The notes beneath the pieces were generated by a model. That model did no database searches, was not told where the DNA came from, and was given only the letters and a program-made list of their open reading frames with translations. A stretch of 53,134 bases of DNA from Gammaproteobacteria bacterium (lineage in GTDB: Bacteria > Pseudomonadota > Gammaproteobacteria > Pseudomonadales > Azotimanducaceae): contig JAPOTJ010000064.1 in NCBI GenBank assembly GCA_026709225.1, positions 1-53,134 of the forward strand. The letters are read 5' to 3'. This document shows, piece by piece, positions 24,792 through 34,227 of this stretch (its first letter is position 1; each line of letters opens with the position of its first letter). The translations under genes were made by a program, and so were the position numbers.

Positions 24792-24796
24792 GGCAG

Positions 24797-25546
24797 CTAC
24801 TGCCGCGCGCTATGCGTGTCGTAGCCCATGGCAGCAATCCTCTGTCTCGCGCCTTCGCTGCGCAAATAAGAGAGAAAGCCATTGGCCGCAGGGTTGTCCC
24901 GAGCGCGCTCAAGCAAAACCGCATCTTGAGATATTGGTGAATGGAGCGCTGCCGGCACCTTCCAAAGACTTCCATGAAACGCGCCACTTCGCACCACTGA
25001 GAGCGCGACGAGTCCGTACTCTGCGTTTCCTGACGCTACAAAAGCGAGCGCCTGCCCAACATTCTCGCCGCGCACGAGCTTGGGCTCAATCAACTCTGTA
25101 AGTTCGAGTGCGCGCAGTACCTCTATGGCTGCAACACCGTAGGGCGCGGTTTTCGGATTGGCGATGGCAAAGCGGCGGAACGGGGTTGATCGCAATATCT
25201 CCGGCGCAATCTCATCAAGCGCATCCCAACTCACGAGCGCAAGCCGGCCGCGCGCATAGGTAAAGCGGGAGCCTTTCACTGCATGAAGCGAGTTTTCGAG
25301 CTGCCGCGGACGCGCTTGATCAGCCGCAAGGAACATATCAAACGGCGCACCTTGGACAATCTGCGCGTAGAGCTTTCCGGTGGAGCCCGCGGCAACGCGA
25401 AGCGCATGCCCGCTCGTGCTTTCAAATTCCGCAATCAATGCGTTGAGCGCAGGCGCAAAGTTGCTCGCCACAGCCACAAGCGCACTGTCTGCGCGCAGCA
25501 CGGGCGATGCGAGCAGCGCCAGCGCCAAGGATGCGATGCGAAGCAT
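24797..25546 (-). CDS. modA: Molybdate-binding periplasmic protein
   Basis: 249 residues with a signal peptide (LRIASLALALLASPVLRA). Class II periplasmic binding fold: VAVASNFAPALNALIAEFE and VAAGSTGKLYAQIVQGAPFD, then MFLAADQ, with the SNF and GST positions that hold the oxyanion in ModA. The ATG at 25546 starts the signal peptide; the frame extends upstream into selD territory but is not needed. It is 50 bases after the selD stop, so selD-modA-modB-modC-selC may be one transcription unit. Confidence 0.93.
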   Translation of the reverse strand: MLRIASLALALLASPVLRADSALVAVASNFAPALNALIAEFESTSGHALRVAAGSTGKLYAQIVQGAPFDMFLAADQARPRQLENSLHAVKGSRFTYARGRLALVSWDALDEIAPEILRSTPFRRFAIANPKTAPYGVAAIEVLRALELTELIEPKLVRGENVGQALAFVASGNAEYGLVALSVVRSGAFHGSLWKVPAALHSPISQDAVLLERARDNPAANGFLSYLRSEGARQRIAAMGYDTHSARQ

Positions 25547-25596
25547 GAGAGCGGAGACCTTGCTGACCCCGTCAGGCGAGGCTGAATGATAGAACA

Positions 25597-27861
25597 CTAA
25601 CCGAGGGACTCGGCGATTCGAACGCGCGCTCGATCGTCCTTTGCCGCCGACTGACAAATGCGACCAATGATCGATGCCTCGGTGTATCCCGACGCCCGCA
25701 AGGCTGCAATCAGCGATTCGGCCTCGGATTCCGCAATGCCAAAGAGCATGCCGCCTGAGGTTTGCGGGTCCATCAACAGTCGAAGCGCAGGACGACTCGG
25801 TTCAATTCCTGACAGCTCAACTTCTTCGAGCGCCGCTTCATTGGCCTGTTGCAGACTGCTCTCGACGCCTTCACGCATCAGGTGGCTGGCACCGTCGAGC
25901 GTTGGCACCCGATCGAGCCAGATTTCCGCACTCTTATCCGAGGCGTTCAGCATCTCAAGTAGGTGCCCAAGCAGCCCAAAGCCTGTGACATCAGTGCAAC
26001 TCCTGCCGCCGTGCGCGCGCAGCATAAGCGCCGCTTGGCCGTTTGACTGGTTCATGACCGCAAGCGCCGCTTCGAGCCAGCGTCCGAGCGTGCGCATACG
26101 CATCTCTCCGGCAAGCAAGACGCCGATGCCAAGCGGCTTTGTGAGCACCAGCAGGTCATCTGCCTCCAATCCAGACTTCACGAGCGGCGCTGAATGCATC
26201 TCGCCGAACACTGTGCAGCCAAGCTGCGTCGTGTCGCTCTCGGTTGAATGACCGCCGACCAAGGTGACGCCCGACTCGCGAAACACATCGTTTGCGCCTT
26301 TGAGCGCGAGATATGCGTCTTCCTCCATGAGCCTCGGCGCCATCAGCTTGATGCTGAGGTTGACCAGGGCATAGCGCGGATGCGCGCCCATGGCAAAGAG
26401 GTCGCTCAATCCATGATGCGCAGCGATGCGCCCGAAGAGATACGTGTCACTGACCATCTGCGGGAAATGGTCGGTGGATACGCAAAGGGTGTGTGTCCCT
26501 TTTGCGGCATCGGGCTCGACGGTGTGTGTCCCAATTTGAATGACGGCGGCGTCTTCGCCGATGCCTTGCAGCACTTCGGTATCAGGATGCACATCGAGGC
26601 GGCCGAGCACGCGGCTGGTCAGATCAGCCGGGAGTTTCGAGCCGCAGCCTAGGCAGCGCATGGTCGTGTCTTCCGGCACGAGGGCGTGGGACCCGTCTGC
26701 CATCGGTGGCGGGATAAAACGCGCCATGAAGCGACGGTCGATATGCGCCTTGAGCCATGAGAGCAGCCTGCCCGCTGCGAACAACCTGCCCCGCGAAGCC
26801 ACCGCCTGGCCTCGCGAGTTGCCGATGATCGCGAGCGCCTGCTTTTGCGCGCGGTAACGTTTGAGCGGTGCGCTTTGCGAGTAGCGCAGCAAGTTCTCGG
26901 CAAGCACCGGTCCGGCGCGCACTGCATAGACGCCGGACTTCGGCCTCGGCTGCTCGGCGAGCGCCGCGACATCGCCCGCGGCAAACACCCATTGATGACT
27001 TAATGACTGGAGCCGGTCATTGACCTCGACAAAGCCCGACGAATCCACTTGAAGCCCACTATCTTGTGGATAGCGAGGCGCTGCTACACCAGTTGTCCAC
27101 AGGGTGTGGTCAGCGCCGATTGACTCGCCGGCATCGCTGACGACACAATCTGAATCGACTTTCACAACTTGAAATCCTTTCAACATCGTCACCTTGGCGG
27201 CTTGCAGCTCGACTTCCGCCCAGCGTTTGACGCGCGTGCTGTGACCGGGCAAAATCGTCTCGCCAGCCTCTAGCAGCGTCAGATTCAAGGACGCATTCTC
27301 AAACCGCCTGCTGATCGCAAGTATCAGTTCCACGCCACCCGCGCCCGCACCCACCACCGCAAGCCGGCGCCCTTGACCTTGCTTCAAGGCCGACTCAAAG
27401 GCGCTCTGAACTGTTGACCACGCCGCCAAGAACTGGCCGATCGGCTTGACCGGCGTCACCGGCCCGACAATCTCAACGCCTTCAATGCCAGGCACCGCGC
27501 CGGAATTGAGCGACAGCACGTCGCAGCGCAGCGGCGGATGCGATTGCGTGAACACCTGCTTCGATTCAAGGTCAAGCGCCTCGACCTCATCTATCACGAG
27601 CTCAACATCGGCCGCCCGGCAGAGCTTTGCGAGGTCAATATGCATCTCATCATGCGCATAGCGGCCGGCAACGCGCCCTGGCAGCATGCCGGAATACGGC
27701 GTATGCACTTCTCGAGCAATCAACGTCACAGCAAGATGCGCACCCTCTTCAGGCCGCATCATGCGCCGCCGCAACACCTGAACGTGACTATGGCCGCCGC
27801 CGATCAGCACGAGCCGGCGCTTCTTCGTTGCGTGTTCAAATAGGGGTGTCGGGGGCCTCAT
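25597..27861 (-). CDS. selD: Fusion of NAD(P)H/FAD oxidoreductase and selenophosphate synthase
   Basis: 754 residues. Residues ~17-390 are a pyridine-nucleotide disulphide oxidoreductase-like domain related to NDH-2 (FAD motif LVLIGGGHSHVQVL at 17-30; NAD motif LAVVGAGAGGVELI; C-terminal FAD contact WVFAAGDVAAL). Residues ~401-754 are SelD: RCLGCGSKLPADL, GIGEDAAVI, STDHFPQMV, VGGHSTES, and C-terminal DPQTSGGML. SelD makes selenophosphate from selenide and ATP for both selenocysteine and selenouridine. The active-site position usually Sec or Cys appears as Cys (GCGSK). This fusion is known in some bacteria and algae; the oxidoreductase may generate or sense the reduced selenium donor. First gene of the selD-modABC-selC group. 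Confidence 0.94.
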   Translation of the reverse strand: MRPPTPLFEHATKKRRLVLIGGGHSHVQVLRRRMMRPEEGAHLAVTLIAREVHTPYSGMLPGRVAGRYAHDEMHIDLAKLCRAADVELVIDEVEALDLESKQVFTQSHPPLRCDVLSLNSGAVPGIEGVEIVGPVTPVKPIGQFLAAWSTVQSAFESALKQGQGRRLAVVGAGAGGVELILAISRRFENASLNLTLLEAGETILPGHSTRVKRWAEVELQAAKVTMLKGFQVVKVDSDCVVSDAGESIGADHTLWTTGVAAPRYPQDSGLQVDSSGFVEVNDRLQSLSHQWVFAAGDVAALAEQPRPKSGVYAVRAGPVLAENLLRYSQSAPLKRYRAQKQALAIIGNSRGQAVASRGRLFAAGRLLSWLKAHIDRRFMARFIPPPMADGSHALVPEDTTMRCLGCGSKLPADLTSRVLGRLDVHPDTEVLQGIGEDAAVIQIGTHTVEPDAAKGTHTLCVSTDHFPQMVSDTYLFGRIAAHHGLSDLFAMGAHPRYALVNLSIKLMAPRLMEEDAYLALKGANDVFRESGVTLVGGHSTESDTTQLGCTVFGEMHSAPLVKSGLEADDLLVLTKPLGIGVLLAGEMRMRTLGRWLEAALAVMNQSNGQAALMLRAHGGRSCTDVTGFGLLGHLLEMLNASDKSAEIWLDRVPTLDGASHLMREGVESSLQQANEAALEEVELSGIEPSRPALRLLMDPQTSGGMLFGIAESEAESLIAALRASGYTEASIIGRICQSAAKDDRARVRIAESLG

Positions 27862-27910
27862 CCGGAGCCGAAGTTACGCGCGCTCCGAACGATATTACCG
27901 ACTCTGATGG

Positions 27911-28132
27911 CTAAAAGTCGTCTATGTCGAAATCAAAGGTGTCCAAATCGCGCGCGATTCGCTTCTGTTCACGCTTCGCTTCGATGGCGTGACGTATCGC
28001 AAGTCGATTGAGACAGCCGTTGCGGTCAGCGCGGTTGCCCGCATGACCGTTCGCATCAAGCGATTCCCCCAGATCCTCGGGGTCTCCAATGAGGCCATCG
28101 TCCATTTCAAATACATCTTCAAGTTCCGGCAT
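27911..28132 (-). CDS. Small conserved acidic protein (PA3496-like)
   Basis: 73 residues: acidic N terminus (MPELEDVFEMDDGLIGDPED), then RLAIRHAIEAKREQKRIARD and a D-rich end (DTFDFDIDDF). The RRxIE....K...R pattern resembles small gammaproteobacterial proteins annotated near PA3496. Function unknown. ATG 28132 has GGAGAGGAG upstream. The remaining 182 bases to the methyltransferase gene show no further gene. Confidence 0.6.
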   Translation of the reverse strand: MPELEDVFEMDDGLIGDPEDLGESLDANGHAGNRADRNGCLNRLAIRHAIEAKREQKRIARDLDTFDFDIDDF

Positions 28133-28314
28133 TTGCTCCTCTCCTTGAACTCCGTGTGAAGCGCTTTTGAAACTTGGGTGGCAGTCGAACGACTGCTGCG
28201 GGCACTCTGCGTAAGGCGCTATGAACGAGTCAAGACAGCAACTTGAAGGCTTTTCAACCGTCATTCTCTGTCACAATGACCTAAAATAGATGCCTCAGAC
28301 TCAATGATCACTCG

Positions 28315-28983
28315 ATGTCAAAGACGACCTATGGCCTCCCCGACGACATGCGCGACTACTTGCACGCCTTTGGTGTACGCGAGTCGCCGGCGGCTGCCAC
28401 GCTGCGCGCGCGCACTGCGGAGCTTGGCCGAATTTCCGCCATGCAGATCTGCCCTGAACAGGGCGGCCTCATGGCCTTGCTCGCGGTCAGCATTCAGGCG
28501 CAGCGCGCGCTTGAAATCGGCACCTTCACCGGCTACAGCGCACTCGTTGTTGCGGAAGCCCTGCCCGCGAACGGACATCTCCTCACATGCGATGTCTCAG
28601 AAGAATGGACTTCTATCGCCAAAGAACACTGGCGACAGGCCGGCGTGTCAGAGCGAATTGAACTTCGCTTAGGCGCAGCGACCGAAACCTTGAGCGAGCT
28701 TCTCCATGCAGGCCAGCGGCGCAGCTTTGATTTCGCGTTCATTGACGCGGACAAGGAGAACTATGAAAAATACTATGAGTCGGCCTATCTTCTTGTGCGC
28801 CCGGGCGGCCTCATTTGTATCGACAATGTATTCTGGAACGGCGCGGTCGCCGATGAAAGCCACAAGGACGATGCCGTCGAAGCCATCCGGCGAGTTACGC
28901 GCCAAGTACACGGCGACGAGCGCGTGGATGCCGTCATCGTACCCGTGGGTGACGGCATGATGGTCGCCCGAAAACGACATTAA
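28315..28983 (+). CDS. SAM-dependent O-methyltransferase (caffeoyl-CoA type)
   Basis: 222 residues. SAM motif I is ALEIGTFTGYSALVVAEALP; motif II region DFAFIDADKENYEKYYE with the divalent-metal Asp pair; then LLVRPGGLICIDNVFWNGAV. This matches class I metal-dependent catechol/caffeoyl-CoA O-methyltransferases. The natural substrate is unknown. ATG 28315 gives the usual family N terminus. It lies 16 bases before korA, so it may share its transcript. Confidence 0.9.
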   Translation: MSKTTYGLPDDMRDYLHAFGVRESPAAATLRARTAELGRISAMQICPEQGGLMALLAVSIQAQRALEIGTFTGYSALVVAEALPANGHLLTCDVSEEWTSIAKEHWRQAGVSERIELRLGAATETLSELLHAGQRRSFDFAFIDADKENYEKYYESAYLLVRPGGLICIDNVFWNGAVADESHKDDAVEAIRRVTRQVHGDERVDAVIVPVGDGMMVARKRH

Positions 28984-28999
28984 CGCCAGAGCGAATCAC

Positions 29000-30880
29000 A
29001 TGACAGCAGCTTTACACGCGGTGAAACCGCGCGACTTCCATATAGTCCGCTTCGCTGGCGATTCTGGAGACGGCATGCAATTGAGCGGCCAGCAATTGAC
29101 CAACTCCGTGGGCTCCGCAGGCTTTGATCTCAGCTCCATGCAGGACTTCCCAGCGGAGATTCGCGCACCCGCTGGCTCCACCTACGGCGTGTCCGCGTTT
29201 CAACTGCAATTTGGCGGCACGCGCGTGCGAACGCCCGGCGACAGTCCCGATGTGCTCGTGGCGTTCAACCCAGCAGCGCTCAAAGTCAGCCTGCCGCTCA
29301 TTGAGCCGGGCGCGCTGATCATCGTCGATGAGGCGACCTTCACTGATCGTCAGCTTCGAAAAGCAGGCTTCGATCACAATCCGCTACAGGGCAACACGCT
29401 CGCCGACTTTGATGTCTATCCAATTGACATCACCGGCCAGACCTTAGAAGCGCTCAGGGCGCTCGACATGAAGCGGCCGGACGCCATTCGCTGCCGCAAC
29501 TTCTTCGCGCTTGGCTTTCTTCTATGGACGTTCGACCTGCCAAGACAGACGTTGATTGACTGGATCGATGAGCGCTTCGAATCGCTCCCCACCATCCGCG
29601 CCGCCAATGAGGCGGCCGTCAACGCCGGCCACGCATTCGCAGAAACTGCGGAAGTCGGGCACCTGTTCGAGCGGCAAACAGTCGACGAAGTGCCGCTTGA
29701 TGCCGCTGAATACCGAACTGTTCGCGGCGCTGAAGCGATCGCGCTCGGCCTGGCTGCAGTCAGCAGGCTCGCAGACACACACCTCATGTTCTGTTCCTAC
29801 CCGATCACCCCGGCATCGAGCATCCTGCATGAGCTTGCGAACGCCAGAGACCCAGCAGTCAGCGTGTTCCAAGCCGAAGACGAGATTGCCTCCTGCTGCG
29901 CCGCCATTGGCGCATCCTATGCAGGATCGCTCGGCGTGACATCAAGCTCAGGGCCCGGCATCGCCCTCAAGGCCGAAGCCATCGGCCTCGGCATCGCAAG
30001 CGAGCTGCCTTTGCTCATCATCAATTCGCAGCGCGCAGGTCCGTCAACCGGCCTGCCCACCAAGACTGAGCAATCGGACTTGCTGCAAGCGCTGCACGGC
30101 AGGCATGGAGACACACCCCTACCGGTCGTCGCCGCACGCTCTCCGGCGGACTGTTTTCGTGCCGTCATCGATGCCAGCCGCACCGCGCTTCGTCATATGA
30201 CGCCGGTGATTCTATTGATTGACGGCTATCTCACGAATGCCGCCGAGTATTCGCGCCTGCCGGAGGTTGACCGTCTAGAGCCAATCTGGACAAGTCGGCA
30301 GCTCGCCGACAACCTGCCGGATCACGCCGCGCATGACCGGCTATTCAAGCGGGACGCGGCATCGCTCGCGCGCCCGTGGGCAATTCCCGGCACGCACAGG
30401 CTTATGCATCGAATCGGCGGGCTTGAAACCGACATCAGTTCAGGCCACATCAGCTACGATCCTGCCAACCATCAGGCGAAGACCGATTTGCGCCACGAAA
30501 AAATCCTGAAGGTCGCCGATTTTCTGCCAGTTGAGACGCTCGTCCAAGGCGAACCTCAGTCGCAGGTCTTGGTGCTCGGCTGGGGCTCGACCTATGGCGC
30601 GATTTTTGAAGCAGTACGCGGCGAAATCGCGGACGGGCGCTCAGTCGCGCAGGCGCACTTTCGCTTCCTGCACCCGTTCCCGCCTCAAACTGAAGAATTT
30701 TTGGCGACCTTTGATCGCATATTGATTCCAGAGATCAACATGGGGCAGCTAGCCACGCTCTTGCGCAGCGAGCTGCCACGCGTCGCCGAGCGCATTGTGC
30801 AATACAACCAAGTGACAGGACTACCGTTCAAAGTGCAAGAGATACGCGATGCCATCAGAGGCCTGTTCACCGATGACTAA
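29000..30880 (+). CDS. korA: 2-oxoacid:ferredoxin oxidoreductase, fused gamma-alpha subunit
   Basis: 626 residues. The N-terminal ~200 residues are the gamma domain (FHIVRFAGDSGDGMQLSGQQ). From about 230 the alpha domain begins (GAEAIALGLAAVSRLADTHL, CSYPITPASSILHEL, VFQAEDEIASCCAAIGASYA, TSSSGPGIALKAEAIGLG). With KorB it oxidatively decarboxylates 2-oxoglutarate (or a similar 2-oxoacid) with CoA, reducing ferredoxin, as an alternative to the NAD-linked dehydrogenase. Fused gamma-alpha is the common two-subunit form. The stop overlaps the korB start. Confidence 0.94.
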   Translation: MTAALHAVKPRDFHIVRFAGDSGDGMQLSGQQLTNSVGSAGFDLSSMQDFPAEIRAPAGSTYGVSAFQLQFGGTRVRTPGDSPDVLVAFNPAALKVSLPLIEPGALIIVDEATFTDRQLRKAGFDHNPLQGNTLADFDVYPIDITGQTLEALRALDMKRPDAIRCRNFFALGFLLWTFDLPRQTLIDWIDERFESLPTIRAANEAAVNAGHAFAETAEVGHLFERQTVDEVPLDAAEYRTVRGAEAIALGLAAVSRLADTHLMFCSYPITPASSILHELANARDPAVSVFQAEDEIASCCAAIGASYAGSLGVTSSSGPGIALKAEAIGLGIASELPLLIINSQRAGPSTGLPTKTEQSDLLQALHGRHGDTPLPVVAARSPADCFRAVIDASRTALRHMTPVILLIDGYLTNAAEYSRLPEVDRLEPIWTSRQLADNLPDHAAHDRLFKRDAASLARPWAIPGTHRLMHRIGGLETDISSGHISYDPANHQAKTDLRHEKILKVADFLPVETLVQGEPQSQVLVLGWGSTYGAIFEAVRGEIADGRSVAQAHFRFLHPFPPQTEEFLATFDRILIPEINMGQLATLLRSELPRVAERIVQYNQVTGLPFKVQEIRDAIRGLFTDD

Positions 30881-31868
30881 GTCAGACTACAAGACGTTCG
30901 CCACTGATCGCGAAGTTCGCTGGTGCCCCGGCTGCGGCGACTACTCGATCCTGAAGTCGGTGCTGCAAGCGCTGGCGGACACAGGCTCGCGCCCGGAGAA
31001 TACGGTCTTTGTTTCTGGCATCGGCTGCGCCGCGCGCATGCCCTACTACATCGACACCTATGGCTTTCACACCATTCACGGACGGGCACCTGCCATCGCG
31101 ACCGGCATCAAGCTTGCGAATCCGGCACTCGAAGTGTGGGTCGTCACCGGCGACGGCGACGGGCTGTCGATCGGCGGCAATCACCTGCTGCATCTGCTCA
31201 GACGCAACATCGATATCAATCTACTTCTGTTCAACAATGAGACCTATGGCTTGACCAAGGGCCAGATGTCGCCCACATCGCGCATCGGAACGCGCTCGCC
31301 AAGCACTCCGGAAGGTTCGATCGCGCGCCCTGCATCGCCCTGTGGATTCGCGCTCGGCAGTGGCGCGACCTTTATTGCGCGCGGCATCGATGTCGATCAG
31401 AAGGGGCTGCCTGTACTGCTTCACGAGGCCAAAGCGCATGCTGGCACGAGCTTTGTCGAGATTCTTCAAAATTGCATTGTCTACAACAAGGACGTGTTCG
31501 CGCCGGTCACCGACAAGAAGCGAGCGGACGAATGGCAGGTACGCGTCGAGCACGGCAAGCCGCTCTTGTTTGGCGCTCGGCGCGAGAAAGGACTGCGCTT
31601 GAATCCGCGCGCGCTCGCACTCGAAGTCACCCAAAACCTTGATGAGGTGCTCGTCCACGACGAGACGAACGCGACCCTTGCGGCCTTGCTCATTGCCTTG
31701 TGTCCTCCCTTGCCGATGGCTTTCGGCGTCATTCATCGGCGCAGCGAGCCGATGTTTGATGCCGCGTTTCAGGTGATCGAAAAGAGTGGCGAGGCGCCAA
31801 GCCTTGATGCGCTCGTGCGCCGCGCCACTATTCACGACCATCGGCAAGCCGCTATAGACGAGAAGTAG
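30873..31868 (+). CDS. korB: 2-oxoacid:ferredoxin oxidoreductase, beta subunit
   Basis: 331 residues. CPGCGDYSIL carries the conserved Cys pair, FVSGIGCAARMPYYIDTYGF contains a third Cys, and the TPP pocket is GDGDGLSIGGNHLLHLLRRN then NNETYGLTKGQ. These are hallmark KorB sequences; specificity for 2-oxoglutarate is inferred from overall resemblance. ATG 30873 overlaps the korA stop by eight bases. The cluster Cys residues for a [4Fe-4S] centre appear to be present. Confidence 0.94.
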   Translation: MTKSDYKTFATDREVRWCPGCGDYSILKSVLQALADTGSRPENTVFVSGIGCAARMPYYIDTYGFHTIHGRAPAIATGIKLANPALEVWVVTGDGDGLSIGGNHLLHLLRRNIDINLLLFNNETYGLTKGQMSPTSRIGTRSPSTPEGSIARPASPCGFALGSGATFIARGIDVDQKGLPVLLHEAKAHAGTSFVEILQNCIVYNKDVFAPVTDKKRADEWQVRVEHGKPLLFGARREKGLRLNPRALALEVTQNLDEVLVHDETNATLAALLIALCPPLPMAFGVIHRRSEPMFDAAFQVIEKSGEAPSLDALVRRATIHDHRQAAIDEK

Positions 31869-31875
31869 TGCTGAC

Positions 31876-32412
31876 ATGACCCGACGAGGCTCGCCCGGAT
31901 TCACGCTGCCAGAATTGCTCGTCACCTTGACGCTGCTGGCCATCGCCTTCGCGTATGCCGCGCCAAGGCTCGACTCGCTGCTCGCTGAGCACAGGTCGCA
32001 GACCATCATGAGCGAGCTTGCCGCACGGATTGAATCTGCTCGCAAGCACGCACTTGCCCGGGCGCAGACGGTCAGGCTCTGCCCCGGCACCAGCGCCTGC
32101 GGCGAGCCCGGCAACTGGATTGAAGAGACGGCGCTCGTCACTGAAGAAGGCGATTTACTGCGCCGCTTTCCACCGCTCGCCGCATCCGGCGAAATCAACT
32201 GGCGGTCGTTCGGCAATCGCGCTTGGATTCAGTTCGCGCCCAACGGACTCACGCCAAATCAAAGTGGCCGCCTCACCTATTGTCCTGAAAATGGTGATGC
32301 GCGCCGTGCAAGGCAACTCATTGTCAACGCCTCAGGCCGCGTGCGCTTTGCGACCGATGCCGACGGCGACGGCATCATCGAGTCGAGCGACGGCACGCCG
32401 GTGGTTTGTTAG
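31876..32412 (+). CDS. fimT: Type IV pilus minor pilin, FimT/GspH-like
   Basis: 178 residues with a class III prepilin leader: GFTLPELLVTLTLLAIAFAY, with Gly(-1), Phe(+1) and Glu(+5). It then has a GspH/FimT-type body with Cys pairs (RLCPGTSACGE and TYCPENG). It faces the pilX-pilW-pilV genes from the other side (convergent with pilX, 8 bases apart), an unusual orientation. It could be a minor pilin that initiates pilus assembly or binds DNA during natural transformation. Confidence 0.85.
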   Translation: MTRRGSPGFTLPELLVTLTLLAIAFAYAAPRLDSLLAEHRSQTIMSELAARIESARKHALARAQTVRLCPGTSACGEPGNWIEETALVTEEGDLLRRFPPLAASGEINWRSFGNRAWIQFAPNGLTPNQSGRLTYCPENGDARRARQLIVNASGRVRFATDADGDGIIESSDGTPVVC

Positions 32413-32420
32413 CAGACAGT

Positions 32421-32873
32421 TCACCACACCCTTCGCCACGACAGCCGTCCGAGACGCACGCCATCCGGCAAGTCGTCTTGACCCAGAACGCCCGTAGGCG
32501 CAAGCACGCCAAGCGTCGTTTCCATCAATGCGCGGCCGTCCGCACAGGCCTGCACGGCATAGATGCGATAGCGAGCGATGTTGCTATCATCATCCGCGCC
32601 CGCTTGATTGACCTCGCGCTCGTGCAGCACTTGGACATGAACGCTGTGCCCTGATGCGCCTCGGCAGTCGGCATTGCCACCCGCTGATAGCTCCAGGATC
32701 TGCGACTCTCGCAAGATCAGTTGCGCTTCGAACGACAGGCTTTGCTGCTGATCGAGCAGCCGCGTATTCGCACTCATCAGCGATGCAGAACGCACCAGCA
32801 CCGCACTTGAGACCGACAGCACCGCCACCACGTACAGGCAGGTGACGAGGACATAGCCGCGGCGTCTCTTCAC
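32421..32873 (-). CDS. pilX: Minor pilin assembly protein PilX-like
   Basis: 150 residues. Short basic leader MKRRRG, then a hydrophobic N-terminal helix (YVLVTCLYVVAVLSVSSAVL) with no +5 Glu, as is common for PilX/GspK-type proteins. Two Cys (ADCRGAS, QACADGR). GTG at 32873 overlaps the pilW stop (GTGA). No pilY1 follows, which is normally the next gene in this set. Confidence 0.75.
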   Translation of the reverse strand: MKRRRGYVLVTCLYVVAVLSVSSAVLVRSASLMSANTRLLDQQQSLSFEAQLILRESQILELSAGGNADCRGASGHSVHVQVLHEREVNQAGADDDSNIARYRIYAVQACADGRALMETTLGVLAPTGVLGQDDLPDGVRLGRLSWRRVW

Positions 32874-33826
32874 AAGCCGTTCTCGAACGCAAAGTGCCGA
32901 ACATAGGTGCGCTCAATCGACTTGCCGCGCAGCTGGCGTGCGCTTCTCGCATCGAATCGTATCCTGATGCCAAGCACATGCCCGCCGCTGTCCGCAATTT
33001 CGTCAACGCCGAGATTTCCGATGCCAGCAATCACTTCCACTGGTCGCCGGTGCGTCTCCTTGCGCCAAAGGGCGGGCATATCGGGAGCGCCAGCGCTCGG
33101 CGCAACAAAGAAAAACTCCGATTCCACCTTGTGCAGGCGTGGACGGCTGACAGGCGACACCGCAAACATCCGACTGGCGGCGAGACGGCTCGCGTGATTG
33201 TCATGCGGCCTCAAGCCAGCCGAGCGCGCGAGCAGACTGTGGTCGCTGCGCTCCGCCACACTTGTGATACGAAACAACTCCAGATGCTGGCAATCGGTGA
33301 CGGCGACGAAATCGCCAGCGACAATGCCTCGCCGATCCGCGACTTCAATGTGCCCACCCGCGCTCGTCTGTACCCGCAGTGGCAACGCTTGATAGGCGAG
33401 GCCGCGTAGTACGAGAAGATCGTTGCCGGGTAGCAACCGCGCCACGTTGATTCCAAACCGGCCGTCGATCGCACGCGCAGCCGTTGGTAAGTGCTGAGCA
33501 CTCAATGATTGCAGCGCATTCGCGCCAACATGATGCACAGCATACGGCCGAAGGAGCGATAGCTCGGGCACTGCCGACAATTCCGAGCGTAGGAGGCTGT
33601 GCACGGCAATGCCACGCCCACCGCACCCTAGGTAGCCGGCGCGCGCCACCGATTCCTTCAAGAGCAACATGGCATGAGACGCCTTGTCATGGATGTTCGA
33701 CCACGCAGCCATGTCGGCACTGCTGCCCAGACTCGCGCCCACAAGCTGTAGCGCAGCGACAAACGTGAGTGAACTCAAGGCAATTGACACCAGAAGCTCG
33801 ACAAGTGTGACGCCCGCGCTGCGCAC
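32870..33826 (-). CDS. pilW: Minor pilin assembly protein PilW
   Basis: About 318 residues. Prepilin-type start MRSAGVTLVELLVSIALSSL with Gly(-1) and Glu(+5). PilW is longer than major pilins because of a large C-terminal globular region. GTG 33826 is chosen because its first base is the last base of the pilV TAG, giving tight coupling, and because it puts the leader close to the processing site. The frame stays open upstream inside pilV but that would give an improbably long leader. Confidence 0.85.
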   Translation of the reverse strand: MRSAGVTLVELLVSIALSSLTFVAALQLVGASLGSSADMAAWSNIHDKASHAMLLLKESVARAGYLGCGGRGIAVHSLLRSELSAVPELSLLRPYAVHHVGANALQSLSAQHLPTAARAIDGRFGINVARLLPGNDLLVLRGLAYQALPLRVQTSAGGHIEVADRRGIVAGDFVAVTDCQHLELFRITSVAERSDHSLLARSAGLRPHDNHASRLAASRMFAVSPVSRPRLHKVESEFFFVAPSAGAPDMPALWRKETHRRPVEVIAGIGNLGVDEIADSGGHVLGIRIRFDARSARQLRGKSIERTYVRHFAFENGL

Positions 33827-34173
33827 TATCCTGAGCCGCCAAGCAGTTGCTGCAATTCGATCAGCGAGCAAGCATTTTCGAAGCACTCGATGATGTCAGC
33901 TTCGGTGGGTTGCCCCGCATAGCCACTTTGCGCAACTTCAAGCGCTCGCTGAAGAGCGCGGGCATCGGCCGTGACGGCGCGTTTCTCAAACTCACTGACA
34001 GCGTCTCGACCAAGGCGCAGCGCCTGATTGCTCACGGACATGAGGGAGAACGCGCCGATCGACAAGACGAGCAGCGCGACGAGGATTTCGATCAGGGTGA
34101 GGCCGGACGCCTCGGCTTGCGGATTCGGCAACGGACTTCGCCTTGAGCAGTGCGTAGCCGTACTTTTGCACAC
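33826..34173 (-). CDS. pilV: Minor pilin PilV
   Basis: Up to 115 residues. The prepilin N-terminal helix is SGLTLIEILVALLVLSIGAF with Glu(+5). The start is uncertain: GTG 34173 gives a long leader, a downstream TTG (M-PNPQAEASG) gives a short one with AAGG upstream. The protein is short for PilV. It lies 54 bases after the pilin stop and runs into pilW. Confidence 0.8.
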   Translation of the reverse strand: MCKSTATHCSRRSPLPNPQAEASGLTLIEILVALLVLSIGAFSLMSVSNQALRLGRDAVSEFEKRAVTADARALQRALEVAQSGYAGQPTEADIIECFENACSLIELQQLLGGSG

Positions 34174-34227
34174 ATCCCACTTGGCGCGTGGTGCGACATG
34201 TCAGTGAATCCTTGTGCGATATTCGCC

